A stretch of 64,000 nucleotides of DNA from Enchytraeus crypticus (taxonomy: Eukaryota; Annelida; Clitellata; Enchytraeida; Enchytraeidae), in NCBI GenBank assembly GCA_905160935.1, contig CAJHZI010000481.1:766501-830500 (forward strand), written 5' to 3'. Shown in pieces: positions 27,201 to 39,278 of the stretch. The translations under genes were made by a program, and so were the position numbers. The notes under the pieces are model-generated. The model saw nothing but the letters and a program-made list of their open reading frames with translations, was not told the origin of the DNA and did no database searches. The stretch's first letter is position 1; each line of letters starts with the position of its first letter.

Positions 27201-30200
27201 TTATAAAATGTGGAAGCCTAGGTAGAGCATTTGAAAACAAAGTAATTAATACATCAATACTTTCAAATTTCAAAAGCATGCGAATGGGTTTAAATAGATT
27301 CCCACAAAGTCGATAGGCCTACTATTTTGGATACTTGGATACTTTAGAAAATAGCCTAATATAAAAAGTGAATGAATTTGGAAAATTATAAGTTTACTAA
27401 AGCTAATGATTGATAGCCTAAATGCCTAAAAATATAGCGTAACTGTTTGAGTGAATGTAGCCTGATGTAAGGTATATAGGCTAAGCAATCATTACAATCA
27501 AATCATGTGAAATATTGAAATGAATAATATTTTAAGAAATATAATTTTAACTAAATATTAGATAAAATAAATGCTAAAAGATGCCAAATAGTACAACTGT
27601 AGGTATCATTAGAGCTCCATTACATAATTTACGGGTAAGACAGCATTCAATTAACATTGACAAATTATTTAACAGAAAGCAATCGCATTTCGGAAAATTG
27701 AAGTATGATTCCCAGATCACATCTAAGCGTTTACCTGCACATCCTCGCCTGTCATACGATAGTTGATATCCGCTGTTACAACTGCAAGTGAAACTTCCTT
27801 GAGTGTTAGTACACACATGAGCACAGCCTCCCTTATTCACTGAGCATTCATTGATATCTAAAAATATTTTAATTTAATACAAATAAATATGAACATGAGC
27901 AAACAAGTAATATTTTGGATGAGCAGCATGTTATTTTTTTGTTAGCGTAGTAACGCAAAAATAATTGTCATTTGAGAATAGTAATTACTGGTGGCATATA
28001 CTTGAAATCCATATTACCAAAGTTATCAATTTTTTTAAATATCTAATATTAATGATCTCAGTTGTTATGAGGTTCGTTGCTGCTTTACAAAGTTAGTCTG
28101 CAATTATCTTATCAGGCAAAATCTGAATCGTCATGGATATGTTTACCTAGCTAAGCCATATCTGGCTCATTTGTTTAAAGTTTGTTGGACAATAATATAC
28201 TTCATACGGTGAATTATTTAACTAGACATGCGAGAGTTAAAATTTAGAAATATAATTAGCTTAAACGTTTTGTCACAAATGATCGCAAGTTTTTAAAATC
28301 TACCTGCACATCCTCGCTGATCATTTGAAAGTTGATATCCACTGTTACAACTACAAAAGAAACTTCCTTGAGTGTTAGTGCACACATGAGCACAGCCCCC
28401 ATAAGCCCATAGCCCTGAGCATTCGTTGATGTCTGCAGATCAATTAAAAAAACACGTGTCTTTAAAATTTTTGATCATTATACAAATTAATTTGAACCGT
28501 TACTAGTTTTAGGAAAAAATGGAAACTGAAAGTTTTTAACAGACTGTTAATATGTTTCCATTCAAATATTTTTAAAACGTAAGAACATCAGTGAGACATA
28601 GTACTCATCGCTCGGCAAATTAAATTTTGATATAATCGTTGCCGTATATATTTGCATTAGGTTTAAAGTATTCAAGTGAAAGCAGTTTAGAAATTGCTTT
28701 GTTTGCTTGCCAATAATTTTTACCGTTTACGACTATCAACCTTTTCTCCGAAACCAAATTTAAGCACGTTTAAAGGCTTGAGTTACGCAAATAGTCCCCA
28801 TTAATTATTAAATAACAAAACCGCCGAGGCAATGAGTAGGCTAACAACAACAGTACAGAGTTCTAATGAGGGCTTTATACCCTCACGAGCACTCCACTGA
28901 TCATTCCCCTTTTATCGGAATAGGGTAATTAAGAGTTTAAACAGTTCAATTAAAAAATGCTTTTTTCTATTATTGAACATTTTGTAATAATTAACTAGCC
29001 TTTATTTTATAACAATACGAACTCTTGCACTCAATGTGCGACAACTTTGTGAAGCAATCATGCATGAATGAAATATATTTTCTTAGATATTTCGATGATG
29101 CTTAATCTAGATGGAAAATCGAACTAATCGACAGAATATGACACTAAAAACGTTTCAGTCACCTTATATACTAACAATAATCAAGTAGTTTAATTCGAAC
29201 CTGCGCAACCACGTCTGTCACTTGTCAGTTGGTATCCACTGCTACAACTACAAGTAAAACTTCCTTGAGTGTTTGTACACACATAAGCGCAGCCTCCCTT
29301 GTTCACTGAGCATTCGTTGATATCTGAAAATGTTCAAATTTACAATACAAATGTTTTCAATTCGGTTAAAATGACTTTCTGTTCTGTATTTTTGCTATAA
29401 ATTAAGTTGCCTCTAGTCCACAGTAAAGTGAACTCTTCCACTCAGTACGTCACAAGATTGTCGTATAGGCCCCGATTATGAAATATTAAATTATACTTGT
29501 TTAAATTTCTAAACCGAGCCCTTCTAAAATCATACTATTAATTAAAATAAGTCTATATTAAAGTCGAATAATATTCAAGTAACTCCTACCTGTACATCCA
29601 TGTCTATCACTTGACAGTTGATATCCACTGTAACAAGTGCAACTAAAACTTCCTTGAGTGTTGGTGCACACATGAGAACAACCTCCGTTATTCACAGAGC
29701 ATTCGTTGATATCTGCTGTAATTTTACATGCATAAAAAACAAAACTAAATTATCAATGTGATGTTAGTTTACGAAAACAACAATAACTTTTAAACTGTAA
29801 TTTGATACATATTTTGACAATAGTGGTTATAATATTTATTCCTAAGTATTTTAAATTACATTTCAAAAGTAATATTTTTCGGTTTGGCACAACAGAAATA
29901 AATATACATCGTATTGAGATATTCATTACTAAATTGGGTTAAAATACCTGTCTGAGTTTATACCAATAATATTGGAGTCTTATGTCTGTAACTATTCATC
30001 GATTACAATCAATGTGCTAGAATGACGCTGCAATGAATTCGCAGTGTATATACTATATTTGTCAAGCAGTTTTTCTAAATATTCTGGAATACTATGCAAA
30101 TAATATAAATATAAAGCATTTTGCTTGTATGAAAATATGGCAGAAAAGTAAGATTTAATATGGAGAAAATGCCGGCCGTCCAAATGTTATGAGTTTGGAT

Positions 30201-30744
30201 ACAGTGGTTAGGCCTATAATGTCAAAGATGTTATTGAAATATCTCAATGTAAATTATTAATTTACATCCAAGCCTAAATGTTAATTGTCAATTCACCATT
30301 TACCAGTGCAAATTCATTGAGGGTACTACCTGAATACGACTATATAACAGTGCGGGCTTGGACTAGGATTTTAGCATCAAGGAATCCTACTTGACTTGGA
30401 CTAGCATATTATTGACTTGTAAATAACACGGGAGTATTTTTCGAAATGCGGCTCTAGGGATGAATGGAGAAGCTCAAATATAATGACAAAATTACGAATG
30501 AGGAAGTAATAAATAGGGCTGACATAAAAATCAAATGATAAATATCATAAGAAATAGAAAGAAGAACTGGAAATGGCATATGCTTTTAGGGAGTAGAATA
30601 CTAAAAGAAGTAACCCAAGGAAGACTGAAAGGGGAAACGGTTGTTGAAGGACCGCAACTTTGGATACAGGATGAATTAACTTCATCATATGAATTGAATT
30701 CATATGTTGCTATTGTAGTGGAGAGATTATAGAACTGTATTCAT

Positions 30745-30795
<51 letters not shown>

Positions 30796-30910
30796 GTAAT
30801 GGAGAGAATATAAAACCGTATTAATATATGACGCTACAGTGGGCAGTGCGACAGGATGTATCAATACATGACTCTAGTACATGTATATAAACCCCCCGCT
30901 AGATAGCAGC

Positions 30911-30956
<46 letters not shown>

Positions 30957-31496
30957 ATTCGGAATAGCAGCAAGAGAGAGTTCAGTCGAAGAAAGTGTTC
31001 GGGTTCATCGTTCATTCGCAGTCGAGGACAGTTGTATCACTTGCTGAGAAAACAGTGCAAAATTATCGGATAGCGGGGTTTGTGGCTGGAAGAATGCAAC
31101 AGAAAAGCAGTGTTTACTTGGGAGGCAGGTGCCTGTTGCTACCAGACAGCGATGGGGCCTTCAGGCACAATATTCATATGCTAGGAGAACTAACTGTTAC
31201 GCTCGTTAATTTAGTAACAAATACTTAATATAAAAAAGAGACCGTTAAAGAGTAATTTAGAGTATGCATGTTGCTGAGATAAAGTATGGACTAATAAAAT
31301 AGAACATAGCCGGCGCTTTTAATTAACGGTGTTCGTCTCATTAATTGTCACTGCAATCTTAGCGGTCCTTCACTTAGTCATTGGCCTTTCTGGCTGAACA
31401 ACAGATCGATCCAGTACCGGGCTCTACAGCTACGTTACCAAGTCATCATCAGAGCGTAAACGGACGTTAATTACATCTTCATCTTCTCTAGTTATA

Positions 31497-31568
<72 letters not shown>

Positions 31569-31703
31569 CACCGTGAATCTTAAAACAATGAAGTTAGAAG
31601 CAAAGGAGATATATATATATATATATATATGCAGGGGTTATATCATATTGACCTACCGATAGGTAGGTCCATATGATATAAGTCCTAAATATGTATCTAT
31701 CAG

Positions 31704-31760
<57 letters not shown>

Positions 31761-34700
31761 CATCGAAATTGAAACTAATTAGGCGTGCTGCAAAATAGGG
31801 TGAATTAGATTCTGGATAGATATTTAAATAAGAAAATCATTAAAAATTTAACTGAGCATCCGTTGACGTCTGTAGATACAAATAAGAATTCAGATGAGTT
31901 GAAATAATTACTAAACCTAACTAGTTTCGTAAAATTATATCAGTAATTCCTTCAAATTTAAGATGAAGGTAGGGAAGAAATAGTATATATTTGATTACAA
32001 ACAATATTCAACATCAGTTTATGATCCCAAATATTGTTTTTGCAGTTTTAACTATGAAATTAACACTTGCATGAGAGTAGGATAGTGCATAATTATGCGG
32101 AATAAAAATAAGTTTATTGTTAGCAAAAATTGCAGTAACAGCAATTTTCTATTTTTGAATTTTCTATTTTAGCCTAATAATATGAACGATTTTTCAATGA
32201 ATAAGAGCCGCTGTGTTCATGTGTATACTACCACTCATTAAGTTTTATTTCTAGTGGTAATAGTGGATATCAACTCGCCAGCTGCAGACATGGATATCGC
32301 AGAAATGCAGGCAAAAATTTATAGTTGTATTGCCAAATATTGAATAACTGAGAGAAGGACATTCTTTAATTATGTATTGTTTGCGTTCTAAAATAGAATT
32401 GCGAAATTTAGTACCTGCATTGTAAAATCTCACTGCTGTATAATATTTGAGATGAATAATATGAAGTTTCCAAAATTGTCCTCGATTAAAAGATTCTGAG
32501 CTCAATTTATTTTGTTTTTGGATTAGGCTAACATTTGATATCTCTTCAGGCGAAATAGCTTATGATCAAAACATTTCACTTCCCTGTGTTAATTCCGATA
32601 AAAATTAATTTAAATGTTGATTAAACATTGAATATAATATTGTGCTTTTCAATAAATCCGCAGCTATCAACGATTGCTCTCCGAGTAACGGAGGTTGTTC
32701 TCATGTGTGCACCAACACTAAAGGAAGTTTTACTTGCAGTTGTAACAGCGGATACCAACTGTCCAGCGATAGATGTGGATTTACAGGTACACCTTGAAAA
32801 ATATTTGTCATTTGAATGGCTGGATGGCATAGGGCCATACATGCAAATTTTCTTTTGGAATAATTTTCTTTTTTGCACATTTATCTGGAACCTAATGTTC
32901 TTAATTTCTGGCAGTTACTCCATTTTCAAATATAGGCTTAATATGAAAATATATTTAAAAAGTTGTAATTAATAGCATCCACAACAGACAGGTGTTATTA
33001 ACAGTGAATAGGGCGTAATGGTTTGCTTTTGATTAAAAGTAATTTTATTTGTCTAAAGGTTAATAAAGATAATAAAGGATAATGTTTTGTAAGGAGCATA
33101 TACAATCGCTTGCAGTCGAAGGCTGATATGATATTGTACAGGATACAATTTTGTATTAAAAAAGGACTCGGCACAAGTGAAGCAATGGGGTAATGTAGGT
33201 CCTTTGTGAAAGAAGCTTAGAATCTGGATAGGAGGTTGTTGTATGTCTTTTTGACTTTGAGAAGGCCCTGACAGGATTCTTTGGATAGCGGTATTGAATA
33301 TCTTAAAAGGAATAGGAATTTACTTGAAATATAAGATTATTTTAAAAATTGTGCATAAAGCAAAGAGCAGTAGTCAAAATCCAACAAGAACACAGAGAAG
33401 AAATTGAAATAGGACGTAGAGTTAGACATTGTTGTGAACTTGAAATTATACCTCTATAATTAGCCTATTTTTAATTATTATAGAAATAATTTATTTTGTA
33501 ATCATGCATGTATGCTATTGGCCAGGCAGTGGTGAAGCTGCAGAGTAAATGAATCTGATGGGTCAGTTATCAAATGACCAAGTGTCACCTGGGACAGAAT
33601 ACTTGGGAGTCGTGTAAGAGAGACATTCAAGTTATGGCGGCCGGATTTGCAAATCCATACGGGGTAGGCCAAGGGCCGAAACCGAGACGAAGCCGGAGTA
33701 TTGATGTTTTAAGGGGATTGCTTGTTTAGACTTTACATTCAGTTGTAAGTCGTAGTGTCAGAACATATTGATTTGAAGAGTTATTATTATTAACTATTAA
33801 ATTGTGAGACGCTATCTAGAAAACTGTGTCTTGCCTTCTATATTAAAATCAGTTAAGTATTAATCATAGAGATCCCCACAACCGCCGCTGTCGATCGAAC
33901 TCCTACACACCTCTGAGAAATACAATCTCTGGTGTACTACAGCAGTCCAATGCATTAAATTACAGTCACAGACCGAACAAACATCCTATGGTGTGCTCCA
34001 ACGGCGAGTTGCGAGAATTAAGACACCATCAGCTACTCAAGTTCTTTGTAATACTATAACAGATGTTTGGAAATGTGAGACAGAAATATGCAGCAGGATT
34101 GCATAATCAAAGGAGGTCTTCGTTAATAGGAAAGAACTCTAACAGAAGTCAATAGAAAGACACAAAGATAAAGATATTAAAAACATTGGTTTGATCCAAG
34201 CTATTAAATGGATGTGAAACATGAACATTGAGGAAGGACTATATCAGGAAACTGGAGACCTGTGAAATGTGGATATGGAGAAGAATGGAAAGGATTAGTT
34301 TGACTCGAAAGATTACAAACGAGGAAGTTCTTGAGAGAGTTGGTACAGATTAGCAGTTGATAATTGCATTAATAAATAGGAAGAAGAGTTGGATATGACG
34401 CAGAGAGGGGGGGGGGGGGAGTCTACTAGAAGAGGTCATAGAAGGCAGAATGGTAGGAAATAAAGGCAGAAGCAAGCCGAGATTATGAATGTTAGATGAT
34501 ATAAGTTCTACTAATACGTGGACATGAAGTGGAAAGCGGGAAACAGGGAAGAGTGGAGGCGTTCATGGACCTTCCAGTAGGCAGTTCACTATGAGAGAGA
34601 ATGTTTCATTGATGGTACTGCAGCATATATAAATGATGTTAACGTGATAGACCCTAATAGGATTTATTGATTATATGGTAGAAATCACTGCCCATACTGA

Positions 34701-37000
34701 TGTTGTTATTCATGGCAAAACTCATTTTGAGTAGGACGTCAAATGTATAGGCTATAATTTATTCACGCAATTCCTTATGAGTCTTGGACTGAGTGCAATA
34801 TTATGATATTATTGAGTGCAATAGCTATAAATGTACCTTTATTAATCCATATTATGGTTGGCATTTATTATTATTATTATTGTCCATATCCTTCAAATTA
34901 GTTTATTGAAATCTGCGGATCTAAGGAGTAAATTATAAGGATGTTGTAGATTGCGTTTTTAAACCACAGTGACCACAGTCCAGTTACTATGACTTTAAGT
35001 GGTTGTCTTACAATGTCCTTGTATGAGGAAACGGACGGTAAACTTTATTTAACTTTTTTAATGCCCTGGGCTGTAAAGAGCCCTGGGCTAAATATAAAAT
35101 AAAAGAGATTTTATGTAATTAAAAGTTTATAAAAAGCGATTCAAATAATTCCTCTACACTCTGTGAAGCCGATATTAGCCAAAGTGCCACTCTAACAGAC
35201 TGCATTGAATCGATTATTATTATTATTTTTAATGCCCTGGGCTGTAAAGGGCCCTGGGCTAAAAAATAAGATAAAAGAGACTTTATTTAATTAAAAGTTT
35301 TTAAAAAAGTGATTAAAATAATTCCTCTGCACTCTGGGAAGCCGCTTTAGCCAAAGTGCCACTGAAACAGACTGCATTGAATCGCTGGACAGCAATAGAC
35401 AGTCGCTGCCACAGAAGAGATTTTTCGCGTTTATCACCAGTAATGGCGCTGGTCCTCCTTATTATTATTATTATTATTATTGTTTAACTTTTGGGTATAC
35501 GAAAATTTCTACTTAGTACTAGGTGCATATGAGATTATTTAAATATGTATTTCTGCTTATGTTTATGTAGGCCCTGCATATGTTTATTTGCATGTATGTG
35601 CATTTTTATGCATATTTATGTGCACATTGCTTCTATTCTTTGAGTTGATTTGCTTTGTTCACTTTTAGTTTGCATATTCATTTTTTAGTTCGTACTTTTA
35701 TGCATGCATGATGGGCGATCAACTAGATAGGTTTTTTTAAACCTCTTTGACGGCCTTGTGTGTGTGCATATTTGAGTGTATTTTTGAAATAAAACATAGT
35801 TCTTCTTATTATAATCATAATAATAATAATAATAATAATAATAATTATTATTATTATTATATTATTTTTTTCTAAAATTTATTTTTATTTTTTTACCCCG
35901 GTGTAAAGAACCTGGGGTTTGATAAAAACGATTCAAGCAATACGTGCTGAATCGCCGCCCGGCTACTCGAGGTCATCAATCGTCTTAAAAGAATTGTTGA
36001 AGCAGACTGCATGAAATCTTTGCAAAGCCATGGAAAGCCTTTGCCAAAGAAAAGAAGTCTCTCGCTTATCGCCATTTTGCTCTGCAATAAGTCTGCCTAT
36101 GCCATTAATAAAGTCAGCTCCTTCGGGATTCATCGGGCCCATGGTTTCAATGGCCACCGGAACAACTTCATATCTTAAGGACAGATCACGGTATTTATCC
36201 AACTTCCTAGAGGCGGAATGAACAGCAGCTCCTCCGGCTGTGACTAAAGTCGTATTCAGGTAGGAGTTTTCCATAGTGTCAATGACCGTGACGTCCCATA
36301 CGGCACATTTACCGTTGCACCAGGGCACTAAAGTCATGCCGTCCGGACGCTTGCCGTCTGATCTGGACAACCCACTTGGTTCCTTATAGGAAGGGATGCC
36401 TGCTCTTGAAAGTGCTCGCCATATTAAGTTATTTAAATTGTGATGGCGAGACATTCTACCTGAGCTTCGTTTGCAGGAGAGGTCGTGGAGACCTAAAGCG
36501 TCGACTTCATAACCGCAGGGGCACATGTGAGGCTCGCACGTTTTCGCCCCTAAACGGCAACTAACGGCTACTCGAATCTCCTCATTGTCTAAAAAAAAGC
36601 CCACAAGAAGCAACAGGGAGAGCGTGAAGCCAGTCGCTGCTTCTTTTGGTTGATACAGCTAGGAGTCGTGCTCTGTGTACTGTATTGGACTGGGATTCTA
36701 ACATCCGATCCACTATAAGACGGTCCCATGATTTCTGGTTGCTGACTGATGTAGAAGGTGGAGCACTGGAGGTGAGGCTTTTGGACCAAACTGACAACGC
36801 AAAGTCAATGGATCTATCGGCAGAAAGGGAGTACTTATGAAGGATGGCGTCTTGCAACTGCCTCGTTCCCATCGCTGATGCCAAGAAGGCTGAAGGCGCG
36901 ATATGGGAAACAAGACGAATTCCAAGACCACCTTTGCTCACCGGTAAACTGGCTTGCTGCCACTGCAAATCAGACAAATCTGCGTTGATAACGGCGCACA

Positions 37001-37038
<38 letters not shown>

Positions 37039-39173
37039 GAATGAATACTTCTACAGGCAACATATATGGACTTTCAAATAACCAGTTGAATTGAAACTAG
37101 TTTACTGCTATAACTTACCATCTGCGGTAATTTGTGCATAAAAGCCAGACCAAGAAACGGAATAATCGCTTTTGAACTCTATGATAACTCTACTCTGGCT
37201 TGCAACAACTGAGCTACAAGACCATCCGCTGCAGCTCTGCAACTTCGCTGAGTTTAAGGTGTCACCGTCGTAAACGGTTACGAAATCACAGTCTGACTCC
37301 AGGTTGAATCTGCTGAATATCACTCTCGCCTTCTGCAAGGACATTTTTGAATTATTTTATCTTACTGCTATTGAAATTAATTATCATATATTATTTATTT
37401 TCCTGAAAGTGAGAAAGGGATATTTGGAGAAATCACTGTGTCTTCTGAAGTCACTAGAAGCTTTATCATAAGAATTGAAGCTGATAAGGACGAGGGAGAT
37501 TGACCGAGTTAGACTAATTCTGGTAAATAATTAGGTTTATTATTAAAAGTTATCCATTTTGGACATAAAAAACACAATTACTAGCATAGCCTACACAACC
37601 AGTAGTCTGTAATAATAACTGTTAAGCATGGCGTTCATTAAAAAAGTATGCATAAGTTTACAAAATAAAAAATAAAAATTTAATATCACAATGTGATATT
37701 AAAAGGTATTTTTAAGCCTATCTATTATAATTAATAAGCCTATCTATTTTAATTATTATAATTAGGCCTATTATTATAATTAATTTGTATTGTTTATTTT
37801 GTAAACTTGCTTTTTTAATACAAGAAAGGTATTAAATAAAGTGTTGACTGAATGTATGGATGGGAAATAGAGGAAAGGAGAAGGTGCATTCGTAAAAAAT
37901 TCACAGCAAAATACTTCATAAAGTACTTTTTAAATAAACATGACAATTATAGTATTTTAAATACACATGCATATCAAAATTTTAAAATATAATTATTATA
38001 CAATCAATCGGGCTAGAATGTTGCGGTTGAAAATAGTGACGATCAATTGCAGTTTCTGACAAATACAATTTAACAATCTGGGGTGCGTGTGGAATTTCAT
38101 TGCAACTGCCCGTCTGCGATAAAGAAAGAGACACAGAGGGTGTCTCAAAACAGATTCTATTGTAAAATATATTTCTTAAGTTTGGTGCAGGACATGAAAG
38201 TAGGCTACATTTTACTAAGTTTTATTTCAATAAAATTTTTCATTATCATTGCTTAAAAGCTAAAAGCTAGAAAGCTAAGGTTAACGTCAGTTTCCTCACT
38301 CGAAAGCAATATCAGTGACGAGCGAGCCCAGGATTTGAACTCCGCAATATCAGTGACGAGCGAGCCCAGGATTTGAACTCCGCACCTACTGATCCCCGGT
38401 CGAGTATCTTACCGACTTCGCCACTAGCTCCAGCCTTAAGAACATACTTTCTAAATTAGAAAAGGATGGCATTCTAAAATTCCTAGGCTAATGCAAATGC
38501 GTTAAATAATCATTGCTATACTGTAAGTGAAAGAACATCAAGTAAAATTATATGCTCAACCACACATCATAGAGAGTTTCTAAACAATTCTCTAAAAACA
38601 ACAATATTGTAGAATAAATAATTTACGATGAACTTCTCGAAGGCATAGAGAAATTTAGATGATAAGGTAGCCAGTGGTCATGATGGTTTCAGTGATAAAG
38701 GAAGTTAGATTTATATTAATTGAGCCTCTACTCTACATCTATAACTTAACATTATCTAGTGGTGTGGTCGGTCCCTGAACAATTTAAGATTGCAAAAGTA
38801 ATTTCAGTTTTAAAAAATTACAAATAGCCGATCCATCCAATAATCGACCAATTTCTCTTTTACTTGAATTTAATAAAATTCTTGAACAAATTGTCTTTGG
38901 ACGACTATATAATTTTTTCAATAAGTGTAATACATTATATGAAAATCAATTTGGCTTTAGACATTCTCATTCCAATATGCTTGCTGTTCTGAACTCGATA
39001 GAATTCTGTTACGAAAACTTAGACTCTGTAAACCTTGTGCTAGGACTATTCATCGACTCTCAGAAGGCATTTGACACGGTAAACCATTCGATACTTATCG
39101 ATAAACTGCATCACTATGGAACACGAGGTCAAATGAACAAATGGATAATGAACTGTTTAAAAAATCATCCTCA

Positions 39174-39216
<43 letters not shown>

Positions 39217-39230
39217 TATAAATATATATG

Positions 39231-39278
<48 letters not shown>

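Noticed and set aside
4377-29712. Regularly spaced near-identical blocks resembling a giant repeat or CRISPR-like array
   Set aside because: Blocks are 123-bp coding exons with splice sites, spaced by 250-1000 bp homologous introns; nothing like short repeat-spacer units.
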